From an uncultured Oscillospiraceae bacterium (GTDB lineage Bacteria; Bacillota; Clostridia; Oscillospirales; Ruminococcaceae): DNA of 19,279 bases. This document shows positions 8,001 to 14,252 of this stretch, piece by piece. Location: contig CAJMEU010000042.1 of the NCBI GenBank assembly GCA_905212515.1, forward strand, positions 1 to 19,279. The letters run 5' to 3'. The position numbers and the translations under genes were made by a program. Position 1 is the first letter of the stretch. Each line of letters starts with the position of its first letter. The notes under the pieces are model-generated. The model was not told the DNA's origin. It saw only the letters and a program-made list of their open reading frames with translations, and did no database searches.

Positions 8001-8195
8001 CAGGGTGTACACGCCGTCGCCGGCAGGCACCAGGTGTTCTTTCAGCTCCGCCCGCCAGGCGGGATGGGTAAAATCCCCGGTGCCGACGAGCTGGATGCCC
8101 TTGCGCCTGGCCCACCAGTCCAGATGGGGCGCGTCGCCGTCTTTGCTGGTGGCCCGCGAAAAACGGGAATGGATATGGAGGTCCGCGATATACAT
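5040..8195 (-). CDS. Endonuclease Q-like PHP nuclease fused to a UvrD/PcrA-type DNA helicase
   Basis: A 1051-residue fusion. Residues 1-425 form an EndoQ-type (TIGR00375-like) PHP nuclease: metal-ligand motifs DLHIHS near the start, GTGDFTH, GEISS, PAHIWTP and SHSDAHS (about 215), then a four-cysteine zinc site CGVC...CPVC (about 270-290). EndoQ enzymes nick 5' of deaminated bases and abasic sites. After an Ala-rich linker comes a superfamily 1 helicase: LNAQQQAAV, Walker A GPGTGKT (about 475), VDEFQD, GDPDQSIYGFRGA, ENYRS, TLHGAKGLEF and FYVGMTRA, all intact. The helicase part is about 600 residues, shorter than full UvrD/PcrA, so accessory subdomains are reduced. QLSFF at residues 416-420 and the terminal QLSLF resemble sliding-clamp-binding peptides. 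I chose ATG 8193-8195 because GAAGGTGA lies just upstream; the ATG six codons earlier has no ribosome site. The likely role, by inference, is one-polypeptide recognition, nicking and unwinding in repair of deaminated DNA. Confidence 0.9.
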   Translation of the reverse strand: MYIADLHIHSRFSRATSKDGDAPHLDWWARRKGIQLVGTGDFTHPAWRAELKEHLVPAGDGVYTLREDLCLPGRMPGPAPRFIVTGEISSIYKRGGRTRKVHNLILLPSLEAADELSAKLEAIGNIHSDGRPILGLDSQDLLELTLDTCPEAEFIPAHIWTPHFAMFGAFSGFDTMEECFGSLTPHIHAVETGLSSDPPMNWRVSALDGLTLVSHSDAHSPSKLGREANLLDAALSYPGLVQAIRTGQGFLGTVEFFPEEGKYHLDGHRSCGVCLTPAETAQRDGLCPVCGRKLTIGVEHRVEELADRPAGYRPAGAKPFESLAPLPEVIAASTGASAAGKKTGEKYEQMLRELGPEFYILRQAPIADIDRVAGPCVAEGISRLRQGKVQRRAGFDGEYGVISLLTPAEIQRLSGQLSFFSTEEAGGEQVKACGALKKAAPAASQVEQAPAEALNAQQQAAVTAPERAVAVVAGPGTGKTKTLVARIAYLVEEQGVKPSEITAVTFTNQAAAEMRQRLEQRLGGKRAVAHMTIGTFHAICLELLSDVHLIGQGEALEEAAGVLRAQGGKGSAKALLQAVSRVKNGASLTEAGLKEELYEGYCARLRALGALDFDDLLTEALKLDTAGRRGFSHLLVDEFQDINDVQYALVRAWSKGGKSLFVIGDPDQSIYGFRGASGRCFQRLEEDIHGARTIHLVENYRSAPQVLEAALPVIGRNPGGPRILSPNRPAGPAVRLVRAADDFAEGIFVAKEIGRMTGGVDMLEAQSLGHEREVRAFSDIAVLCRTHRQLELMEKCLRHDDIPCIVSGREDFLDADEVRGLLAFFRFLQEPRDAAALETALRLIWDCPADLTEKARAVCAALPNFDPASLRRELGESGPLVLWLDGVRQWLPLVNREKPWKLIEQWQAQYGSTPALDRLRDMAVFHATFGELWNALALGQEADLRRAAGKGWKSGAVHLMTLHGAKGLEFPAVFVAGVKEGVLPMSSQGRRPADEEEERRLFYVGMTRAREELILTTAPQPSPFLKDLPDSVVKENAARRRERPAEQLSLF

Positions 8196-8228
8196 CCTGT
8201 CACCTTCTGTCATAATCTGTCAGATATC

Positions 8229-8257
8229 ATTATAATGCCTTTCCCCCTTCCGTGCAA
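8229..8257 (-). promoter_or_regulatory. Likely promoter of the EndoQ-helicase gene
   Basis: On the minus strand TTGCAC (8257-8252), a 17-base spacer and a perfect TATAAT (8234-8229) lie about 35 bases before the chosen start at 8195. The -35 element overlaps an inverted repeat at 8254-8272. Confidence 0.6.
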
Positions 8258-8272
8258 CGGCAAGCGTTGCCG
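8254..8272. promoter_or_regulatory. Overlapping palindromes, candidate operator between divergent genes
   Basis: CGGCAA-GCG-TTGCCG (8258-8272) is a perfect 15-base palindrome. It overlaps GCAACG-gcaag-CGTTGC (8254-8270). It covers the -35 of the minus-strand EndoQ-helicase promoter and lies upstream of the plus-strand diguanylate cyclase gene, the usual place for a repressor site. No regulator is assigned; it could also be chance in GC-rich DNA. Confidence 0.35.
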
Positions 8273-8330
8273 CGCCGCGCTGGATTTAACGTTGGAAAGT
8301 ACATTTTATTGATTATTTCGATTAAAAAGC

Positions 8331-8359
8331 TTTCTTTAGGGCATCTTTTTTGGTAGAAT
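8331..8359 (+). promoter_or_regulatory. Weak candidate promoter for the diguanylate cyclase gene
   Basis: TAGAAT at 8354-8359 is a reasonable -10, with TTTCTT (8331-8336) at 17-base spacing as a poor -35. It lies about 30 bases before the GTG start, in an AT-rich stretch that contrasts with the surrounding genes. Confidence 0.35.
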
Positions 8360-8390
8360 AAAGAAAACATGGTCAGAGGAGGAGCGCGAA

Positions 8391-9344
8391 GTGGAGCCTT
8401 TACAAACCGCTGAAGATTTTTGCCGCTTTATCTGGCATGAATATTTGGAGGAACGGCATTACAGCATCATGGGGGAACTGGTGGATCCTGAGATCAGTGT
8501 CATCGGCACGGGCGCCCATGAGGTGAGCCGGAGCCTGGATGAATTCGGGGCCGCCATGTCCCGCGAGAGCACTGAGTGGAACGGCCTGTTCCTCATCAAG
8601 GATCAGTGGTACCAGACCACGACGCTGTCGGATACATTCTCACTGGTGATCGGCGAGCTGACGGCCAAAGAGGAATCCCACGGGGACATCCCCTATCAGA
8701 TCCGTTTCCGTTTCAGTATTCTTTTGCGCCGGGCGGGCACCACTTGGCGGATCCTTCATGTCCATCAGTCCGTACCGGACCCCAACCAGGCGCGAGATGA
8801 GTTTTTCCCTCACCGCATGGTGGAGAAAAGCGGGCAGGAGATCATCTATAACCTGCGGCATGACACGATGACCGGGCTGCTGAACCGCCTGTATTTGAAA
8901 GCCACGGCCAGCCGTTACATGAAGGATACGTCCTGCGGGCAGATGCTGATGCTTGACGTGGATCAGTTCAAACAGTTGAATGACAGCTTCGGCCATCCTT
9001 TTGGGGACAAGGTGCTGATCCTTTTGGCACAGAGTTTGCGCGCTTGCTTTCCGGAGGCCGCCGTCGGCCGTGTGGGCGGGGATGAATTCGTGGTGTATTG
9101 GTCCGGCCAAAAGGACGCCGATGAGCTGGATGAAGCCTTGGCAACTTTTCTACAGGATTGGCGGGAAAACCAGCAGCTGCTGTCCTTCGGCCAGGATATC
9201 ACCCTGAGCATCGGCGCCGCCCAATATCCGCAGGACGGAGACTGCTATGAGGCCGTTTGGGAAAAGGCGGACGAGGCATTGTACAAAGCCAAGAAAAGCG
9301 GCGGGGATCAGGTGGGTCATGCGCCCTCTTTCGGCCCAACTTAA
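8391..9344 (+). CDS. Diguanylate cyclase (GGDEF) with N-terminal NTF2/SnoaL-like domain
   Basis: A 317-residue soluble protein; no membrane segment or signal peptide is visible. Residues 1 to about 135 look like an NTF2/SnoaL-type alpha+beta domain: an initial helix, then strands ending in FRFSILLRRAGTTWRILHVHQS. Such folds can hold small ligands, so this is a plausible sensor. Residues about 155-310 form the GGDEF domain, with DTMTGLLNR at its start, LDVDQFKQLND for metal/GTP binding and an intact GGDEF at 229-233, so it should make cyclic di-GMP from two GTP. There is no RxxD inhibitory site five residues before GGDEF, so product feedback by that route is not expected. The start is GTG 8391, eight bases after AGGAGG. 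It is a single-gene unit ending in a strong hairpin. Ligand unknown. Confidence 0.88.
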   Translation: MEPLQTAEDFCRFIWHEYLEERHYSIMGELVDPEISVIGTGAHEVSRSLDEFGAAMSRESTEWNGLFLIKDQWYQTTTLSDTFSLVIGELTAKEESHGDIPYQIRFRFSILLRRAGTTWRILHVHQSVPDPNQARDEFFPHRMVEKSGQEIIYNLRHDTMTGLLNRLYLKATASRYMKDTSCGQMLMLDVDQFKQLNDSFGHPFGDKVLILLAQSLRACFPEAAVGRVGGDEFVVYWSGQKDADELDEALATFLQDWRENQQLLSFGQDITLSIGAAQYPQDGDCYEAVWEKADEALYKAKKSGGDQVGHAPSFGPT

Positions 9345-9357
9345 ATAAAATGGAACA

Positions 9358-9400
9358 CACGCGGCCCCTGGCTTTTGCCAGGGGCCGCGTGGCCGTTTTT
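9358..9400. terminator. Bidirectional intrinsic terminator between diguanylate cyclase and cobO
   Basis: A perfect 15-bp GC-rich stem (9358-9372 with 9377-9391) closes a TTTT loop, with GCCGTTTTT downstream on the plus strand. On the minus strand the stem is followed by the T-rich sequence TGTTCCATTTTATTT. It separates two convergent genes. Confidence 0.9.
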
Positions 9401-9912
9401 CAGAATTCGATGCCAAGCCGGGCGGGGACGCCCTGTGCATAGGGGTGGCGATGGCAGCGCATTTCCGTGCTGTAATCAGCAGCCTCTGTCATCCAGGGCG
9501 CGGGGATTCGCCCCGTCAGCACCACTTCCCTGCCCGCCGGACGGCTCTGGACAGCTTTTTGCAGCAGTCCCTGCTCTATTAGATCCAGTTCTGCAGCCGC
9601 GCAGGCCTCGTCCAGCACCAGCAGATCGCAGGGCTGTGCCAAGGCGCCGGCCAGCAGGCGCGTGTGCTGTGCGCGCACCTCCGCTTTTTCCTGCCCGGTC
9701 ATCTGGAACGCGAATTTCATTCCCTTTTGCCCTGTGTAAACCGCCGCGCCCAGGCGGCGCAGCGGCTCCAGTTCCGCGCTGGCGCCGTCCTTCAAAAACT
9801 GCACCACCGTCACCCGCAGCCCGGCGCCCAGCGCCCGCAGTGCCAGGCCCATGGCGGCGGTCGTTTTTCCTTTGCCCTCGCCCCAATAAAGATGTACCAA
9901 TCCCTGTGCCAT
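9400..9912 (-). CDS. cobO: Corrinoid adenosyltransferase, CobO/BtuR/CobA type
   Basis: A 170-residue cytoplasmic P-loop protein. It begins MAQGLVHLYWGEGKGKTTAA, with the characteristic P-loop GEGKGKTT at 11-18. It continues with VVQFLKDG, the LLVLDEACAA Walker B-like strand and a VLTGRIPAPWMTEAADYSTEM segment typical of the family. The enzyme adenosylates reduced cob(I)alamin or cobinamide using ATP to give the coenzyme form needed by B12-dependent enzymes. AAGGAGG lies a few bases upstream of ATG 9912. Length is near the lower end for the family because the N-terminal extension of some members is absent. No other cobalamin gene and no cobalamin riboswitch is seen nearby, so it is a single-gene unit that could act in salvage as well as synthesis. 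Confidence 0.93.
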   Translation of the reverse strand: MAQGLVHLYWGEGKGKTTAAMGLALRALGAGLRVTVVQFLKDGASAELEPLRRLGAAVYTGQKGMKFAFQMTGQEKAEVRAQHTRLLAGALAQPCDLLVLDEACAAAELDLIEQGLLQKAVQSRPAGREVVLTGRIPAPWMTEAADYSTEMRCHRHPYAQGVPARLGIEF

Positions 9913-9933
9913 AAGCTTCCTCCTTTTTCTTTC

Positions 9934-9942
9934 AGTATAACA
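9934..9942 (-). promoter_or_regulatory. Candidate extended -10 promoter for cobO
   Basis: On the minus strand TGTTATACT (9942-9934) matches the extended -10 pattern TG-N-TATAAT. It lies about 22 bases before the start codon. No recognisable -35 is present, which extended -10 promoters tolerate. Confidence 0.4.
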
Positions 9943-9986
9943 TATTTGCCCCGGCCCTGCCCGTTTTTTACCGCGCGCACAAATTC

Positions 9987-10041
9987 TTTACAAAAATTTG
10001 GCCTTGCGTTGATTTTGAATTTTACATCCGCGCGCTATACT
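9987..10041 (+). promoter_or_regulatory. pst operon promoter with Pho-box-like repeats
   Basis: TATACT at 10036-10041 is a good -10, about 42 bases before the pstS start; no good -35 accompanies it. Upstream, four TT-initiated hexamers occur at an exact 11-base period: TTTACA (9987), TTGGCC (9998), TTGATT (10009) and TTTTAC (10020). A full TTTACA also begins at 10021. PhoP sites in Bacillus are direct repeats of about TT(A/T/C)ACA spaced by about five bases, so this fits a degenerate activator site replacing a -35. The hexamers beyond the outer two match poorly, so the Pho-box call is tentative. Confidence 0.45.
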
Positions 10042-10082
10042 GAAACCGTCCCAAGAAAAAGAGAGAGAAAAAGGAGTAATGA

Positions 10083-10976
10083 ATGATGAAAAAGTTGTGT
10101 TCCCTGTTGGTCGCCGGTGCGATGGCGCTGAGCCTGGCCGCCTGCGGCGGCGCCCCTTCCAGCGCGCCCGCTTCTTCCACGCCTGCCCCGGCGGTTTCCT
10201 CTGCACCCGCCAGCTCTTCCGAACCTGTTGCCGCACTTAGCGGCTCCGTCTCCACCAACGGTTCCACCAGCATGGAGAAAGTGATCGGCATTTTGTCCGA
10301 ACAGTTTATGGCCGACCACGCCGGCGTAAGTGTCACCTATGACGCCACCGGTTCCGGTACGGGCATCGAGGCTGTAAAAAACGGCACCACTGACATCGGC
10401 CTGTCCTCCCGTGCGCTGAAAGACAGCGAGGCCGCCGACGGCCTGGTGGGCACCAATGTAGCCCTGGACGGCATCGCTGTCATCGTGAACAGCGAAAGCC
10501 CCGTGGCCGACCTGAGCCTGGAGCAGATCGCCGCCATCTTCAAGGGGGAAGTCGCTGATTGGAGCGAAGTGGGCGGCGCTGCCGGCGCTATCGCCTGCAT
10601 CGGCCGTGAAGCCGGCAGCGGCACCCGCGACGGCTTTGAGAGCATTACCGGCACCGAAGATGCCTGCAAGCTGGCCCAGGAATTGACCAGCACCGGCGCC
10701 GTGATCGAGGCCGTGCGCTCGAACCCCAGCGCCATCGGCTACGCTTCCCTGTCCTCTGTTGAGGGCCAGGAGGGCATCAAGGCCGTCACCGTGGGCGGTG
10801 TGGTGTGCAGTGAGGAGACCGTCCTGGACGGTACCTATGCCATTCAGCGGCCTTTCGTGCTGGTGACCAAGGACGGTACGGCCCTTTCCGCCGCCGCCCA
10901 GAGCTTCTACGACTACGCGCTGAGCGCGGACGCCGCTGACCTGATCCGTGACGCCGGCGCCGTGCCGGTGGCCTGA
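10083..10976 (+). CDS. pstS: Phosphate ABC transporter, phosphate-binding lipoprotein PstS
   Basis: A 297-residue secreted lipoprotein. The signal peptide has MMKK, a hydrophobic core and lipobox LAAC with Cys21 as the lipid-anchored residue, followed by an Ala/Ser/Pro-rich spacer to about residue 48. The mature domain is a PstS-type periplasmic-binding fold: GSVSTNGSTSMEKVIG carries the phosphate-binding Ser/Thr loop, TDIGLSSRALK follows, and GREAGSGTRDGFE is the second conserved phosphate-contact segment. It captures inorganic phosphate outside the membrane and delivers it to PstC/PstA. AAGGAG stands six to nine bases before the paired ATG codons 10083/10086; the first is annotated. The stop codon overlaps the pstC start by one base. 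First gene of a five-gene operon. Confidence 0.95.
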   Translation: MMKKLCSLLVAGAMALSLAACGGAPSSAPASSTPAPAVSSAPASSSEPVAALSGSVSTNGSTSMEKVIGILSEQFMADHAGVSVTYDATGSGTGIEAVKNGTTDIGLSSRALKDSEAADGLVGTNVALDGIAVIVNSESPVADLSLEQIAAIFKGEVADWSEVGGAAGAIACIGREAGSGTRDGFESITGTEDACKLAQELTSTGAVIEAVRSNPSAIGYASLSSVEGQEGIKAVTVGGVVCSEETVLDGTYAIQRPFVLVTKDGTALSAAAQSFYDYALSADAADLIRDAGAVPVA

Positions 10977-11911
10977 TGGTCGCCGTGAAAGAGGCCTCTG
11001 CTTCGGCAGGGGCCTTTCCCCGACCCAAAAAGAAAAAGCGGGCGGCCTGGCAGTGGATCGACCGCGTGATGGATGCATTGTTCCTGTGCTGCGGCATCGT
11101 AGCGGTGGCCTTTGTGCTGGTGATCAGCATCTATCTGCTGGTATCGGGCCTGCCGGCCATTCGCGAGATCGGCCTTGCGGATTTCCTCTTCGGCGAACGC
11201 TGGGCCCCCACGGCCGCCGACGCCGCTTACGGTATTCTGCCCTTTTTGCTCACCTCCATCTACGGCACGGCCGGCGCCATCGTTCTGGGCGTGCCGCTGG
11301 GCCTGATGACGGCCATTTTCCTGGCAAAGATCGCGCCGCCCAAGGTGGCGCGCGTCACCCGCGCCGCCGTCTCCCTTTTGGCGGGCATTCCCAGCGTGGT
11401 GTACGGCCTGGTGGGCATGATCGTTCTGGTACCGGCCATCCGGGACCTGTTCGGCCTTTCTTCCGGCGCCTGCATGCTGGCGGCCATTTTGGTGCTGGCG
11501 GTGATGATCCTGCCGTCCATCGTGAATGTGTCCGAGACGGCGCTGCGCGCCGTGCCACCGGAATATGAAGAGGCATCCCTTGCGTTGGGCGCCACGGAGA
11601 TCGAGACCATTTTCAAAGTGACGGTGCCCGCCGCCAAAAGCGGCATTGCCACTTCCATCGTGTTGGGCGTGGGCCGCGCCATCGGCGAGGCCATGGCCAT
11701 CATCATGGTGTCCGGCAACGTGGGCAACATGCCCGGTCTGTTCACCTCGGTGCGTTTTCTCACCACCGCCATCGCCTCCGAGATGAGCTATGCGGCCGTG
11801 GGCAGCCTGCAGCGCCAGGCGCTGTACTCCATCGCCCTGGTGCTGTTCCTCTTCATTATGCTGATCAATGTGGTGCTGAATCTCTGCATAAAGAATAGAA
11901 AGGAGCGATAA
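10976..11911 (+). CDS. pstC: Phosphate ABC transporter permease PstC
   Basis: A 311-residue inner-membrane permease. A basic N-terminus (RPKKKKRAAW) is followed by the first membrane segment at about 35-60. A periplasmic loop contains FLFGERWAPTAADAAYGILP, which is typical of PstC. A core of five more membrane segments follows, with the EAA-type coupling loop EYEEASLALGATEIETIFKVTVP that contacts PstB. The ATG uses the last base of the pstS stop (TGATG), indicating coupled translation. It forms the phosphate channel together with PstA. Confidence 0.94.
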   Translation: MVAVKEASASAGAFPRPKKKKRAAWQWIDRVMDALFLCCGIVAVAFVLVISIYLLVSGLPAIREIGLADFLFGERWAPTAADAAYGILPFLLTSIYGTAGAIVLGVPLGLMTAIFLAKIAPPKVARVTRAAVSLLAGIPSVVYGLVGMIVLVPAIRDLFGLSSGACMLAAILVLAVMILPSIVNVSETALRAVPPEYEEASLALGATEIETIFKVTVPAAKSGIATSIVLGVGRAIGEAMAIIMVSGNVGNMPGLFTSVRFLTTAIASEMSYAAVGSLQRQALYSIALVLFLFIMLINVVLNLCIKNRKER

Positions 11912-11912
11912 C

Positions 11913-12776
11913 ATGGGCCACAAGGGCTTTTCGCTTCGCCGGCGTTTTTGCGACCGCGCCCTGCGCGGCCTGCTGTATCTGTGCGGCGCCATTACCGGCG
12001 CGCTGCTGCTGTTCCTCATCGGCTATATCTTTTACCGCGGCCTGGGCAACATCAGCTGGCCGCTGCTGAGCGGCCAGACCAGCTACCGCAACAACACCAT
12101 CGGCATCCTGCCCAATATCCTCAACACCCTGTACATCATTGTGGTGGCTATGGTCATTGTGCTGCCGCTGGGCGTGGGCGCCGCGCGGTATCTGACCGAG
12201 TATGCCAAACACCGCCGCCGGGTGGAGATCATCGAATTTGCCACCGAGACCCTGGCCGGCATCCCCTCCATCCTCTTTGGCCTGGTGGGCATGCTGGTGT
12301 TCGTGCAGTTTTTCAATCTTAAAACCGGCATCCTGGCGGGCGGCCTGACGCTGGTGCTGATGATCCTGCCCACCATTGTGCGCACCACCCAGGAGAGCCT
12401 GAAAACCGTGCCCGACAGCTACCGCGAGGGCGCGCTGGGACTGGGGGCCGGCAAATGGCACATGGTCCGCACTGTGGTGCTGCCCAATGCCGTGGACGGC
12501 ATCGTCACCGGCTGTATCCTGGCTGTGGGCCGTATCGTGGGCGAGAGCGCGGCCCTGCTGTTCACAGCCGGTTTCGGCCTGGTGCTGAACGGTTTTTTCA
12601 CGGCCCTGAACGCCTCTTCCGCCACGCTGACAGTGGCCCTGTACGTCTACGCCAGCGAGCGCGGCGAAATGGGTGTGGCTTTTGCCATTGCCGCCATTTT
12701 GATAGTGCTGACTTTCGCACTGAACGGCGCGGCCGCCTGGGCGGGGCGCAAACTCAAGCGCAACAAAGGAGATTGA
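11913..12776 (+). CDS. pstA: Phosphate ABC transporter permease PstA
   Basis: A 287-residue inner-membrane permease with a first membrane segment at about 18-42, then SWPLLSGQTSYRNNTIGILPNIL, a typical PstA periplasmic stretch. The EAA coupling loop SYREGALGLGAGKWHMVRTVVLP follows, with about six membrane segments in all and a basic C-terminus (GRKLKRNKGD). AAAGGAG lies eight bases upstream, and the start is one base after the pstC stop. It pairs with PstC to form the phosphate translocation path. Confidence 0.94.
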   Translation: MGHKGFSLRRRFCDRALRGLLYLCGAITGALLLFLIGYIFYRGLGNISWPLLSGQTSYRNNTIGILPNILNTLYIIVVAMVIVLPLGVGAARYLTEYAKHRRRVEIIEFATETLAGIPSILFGLVGMLVFVQFFNLKTGILAGGLTLVLMILPTIVRTTQESLKTVPDSYREGALGLGAGKWHMVRTVVLPNAVDGIVTGCILAVGRIVGESAALLFTAGFGLVLNGFFTALNASSATLTVALYVYASERGEMGVAFAIAAILIVLTFALNGAAAWAGRKLKRNKGD

Positions 12777-12778
12777 AT

Positions 12779-13540
12779 ATGGAACAGACCCCTATCATCC
12801 GGGCGGAAAAGCTGGACCTGTGGTACGGCACCAACCAGGCGCTGCACAGCGTCAGCCTCGACATTCCCCAGCGCGCCATCACGGCGCTGATCGGCCCTTC
12901 GGGCTGCGGCAAATCCACCTTTTTGAAAACGCTGAACCGTATGAACGACTTGATCGACGGCGTGCGCATCGAAGGGCGGGTGACCTTCCGCGGCCAGGAT
13001 ATCTTTGCCCCGGGCGTGGATGTGACCGAACTGCGGCGCAACGTGGGCATGGTGTTCCAAAAGCCCAACCCCTTCCCCATGTCGGTGTACGACAACATCG
13101 CCTACGGCCCGCGCATCCAGGGCATCGGCGGCAAGGCGCAGCTGGACGAGATCGTCGAGCGCTCGCTGCGGGGCGCGGCCATTTGGGACGAGGTAAAGGA
13201 CCGGCTGAAAAAAAGCGCTTTGGGCCTGTCCGGCGGGCAGCAGCAGCGGCTGTGCATCGCCCGAGCCCTGGCCGTGGAACCTGAAGTGCTGCTGATGGAC
13301 GAGCCGACCAGCGCGCTGGACCCCATCTCCACCGGCAAGATCGAAGAACTGGCGGCGGAACTGAAGAAGAAATACACCATCGTCATCGTCACCCACAACA
13401 TGCAGCAGGCCGTGCGCATTTCCGACAAAACGGCGTTTTTCCTGCTGGGCGAACTGGTGGAGACGGGCGACACGCCCGCGGTGTTCACTCATCCCACCGA
13501 CAAACGCACGGAAGATTACATTACGGGGAGGTTCGGCTGA
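12779..13540 (+). CDS. pstB: Phosphate ABC transporter ATP-binding protein PstB
   Basis: A 253-residue cytoplasmic ATPase of normal PstB length. Walker A GPSGCGKST is at 39-47, followed by LNRMNDLIDG, a stretch highly characteristic of PstB. Next come the Q-loop MVFQKPNPFPMSVYDNIAYG, signature LSGGQQQR near 150, Walker B VLLMDEPTSALDP near 171 and H-loop VTHNMQQA. The ATG at 12779 is preceded by AAGGAG and lies two bases after the pstA stop. The frame stays open further upstream, but that stretch is inside pstA and does not resemble the family. It powers phosphate import through PstC/PstA. Confidence 0.96.
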   Translation: MEQTPIIRAEKLDLWYGTNQALHSVSLDIPQRAITALIGPSGCGKSTFLKTLNRMNDLIDGVRIEGRVTFRGQDIFAPGVDVTELRRNVGMVFQKPNPFPMSVYDNIAYGPRIQGIGGKAQLDEIVERSLRGAAIWDEVKDRLKKSALGLSGGQQQRLCIARALAVEPEVLLMDEPTSALDPISTGKIEELAAELKKKYTIVIVTHNMQQAVRISDKTAFFLLGELVETGDTPAVFTHPTDKRTEDYITGRFG

Positions 13541-14193
13541 TGCGCAACGAATTTGACAATCAATTGAAACAGCTCAACCGGCAGCTGATCACCATGGGCA
13601 GCCTGTGCGAAGAGGCCATTGCCCTGTCGGCCAAGGCCCTGCAGGGCATGCCCGACCATCCCGAGCAGCAGGTGCCCGCCCTGGAGCGGGAGATCGACCA
13701 GCTGGAACGGGAGATCGAAAGCAGCTGTATGAATCTGCTGCTGCGCCAGCAGCCTGTGGCCCAGGACCTGCGCACCATCTCCGCCGCGCTGCGGATGATC
13801 ACCGACCTGGAGCGCATCGGCGACCAGGCCGCAGATATCTCTGAACTGGTGCCCCATATCTGCGACAGCAACCTGCCCAGCAAACCTACCCTGAGCCATA
13901 TGGCACAGGCCGTGGTGCTGATGGTGACGGACAGTGTGGACGCCTTTGTAAAAAAGGATTTGGCCATGGCGCGCCGCGTACAGCAAAACGACGATGAAGT
14001 GGACGCCTTGTTCGACCAGGTGAAACAGGAGCTGATGGCGCTGGTGGAACACAGGGGCATCGGCGCCGAGGCCGCCCTGGATGTGCTGATGGCGGCCAAA
14101 TATTTTGAGCGCATCGGCGACCATGCCACCAATGTGGCCGAATGGGTGGAATACGCCCTGACCGGCATACACAAAAACCTGTTGGTCTTTTAA
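13540..14193 (+). CDS. phoU: Phosphate transport regulator PhoU
   Basis: A 217-residue, all-helical cytoplasmic protein made of two similar three-helix bundles. Each carries the metal-binding signature: ERIGDQAADI in the first half and ERIGDHATNV in the second. The start MRNEFDNQLKQLNRQLITMG is typical. PhoU links Pst transport state to the phosphate two-component sensor and limits phosphate uptake. Its ATG shares one base with the pstB stop (TGATG), so it is coupled to the transporter. No PhoR/PhoB pair follows; the neighbour is a convergent metal transporter. Confidence 0.95.
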   Translation: MRNEFDNQLKQLNRQLITMGSLCEEAIALSAKALQGMPDHPEQQVPALEREIDQLEREIESSCMNLLLRQQPVAQDLRTISAALRMITDLERIGDQAADISELVPHICDSNLPSKPTLSHMAQAVVLMVTDSVDAFVKKDLAMARRVQQNDDEVDALFDQVKQELMALVEHRGIGAEAALDVLMAAKYFERIGDHATNVAEWVEYALTGIHKNLLVF

Positions 14194-14203
14194 CGGCAAA
14201 AGC

Positions 14204-14238
14204 ACCGCCCCCGGGCCTTAACACAGCCAGGAGGCGGT
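14204..14238. terminator. Probable terminator between phoU and the ZIP transporter gene
   Basis: A 13-bp GC-rich stem with two mismatches (14204-14216 with 14226-14238) has a nine-base loop. On the minus strand the stem is followed by GCTTTTGCC, on the plus strand by ATGTTTAT. It lies between convergent genes and best suits the minus-strand ZIP gene, more weakly the pst operon. Confidence 0.55.
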
Positions 14239-14252
14239 ATGTTTATACCGGT

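Noticed and set aside
9913..9985. Cobalamin riboswitch upstream of cobO
   Set aside because: The leader is about 20-30 bases from the candidate promoter and lacks a B12-box-like sequence.
10035..12461. Long open frames on the minus strand across pstS, pstC and pstA
   Set aside because: They translate into Gly/His/Gln/Arg-rich sequence without domains, have no ribosome sites, and lie opposite clear pst genes.
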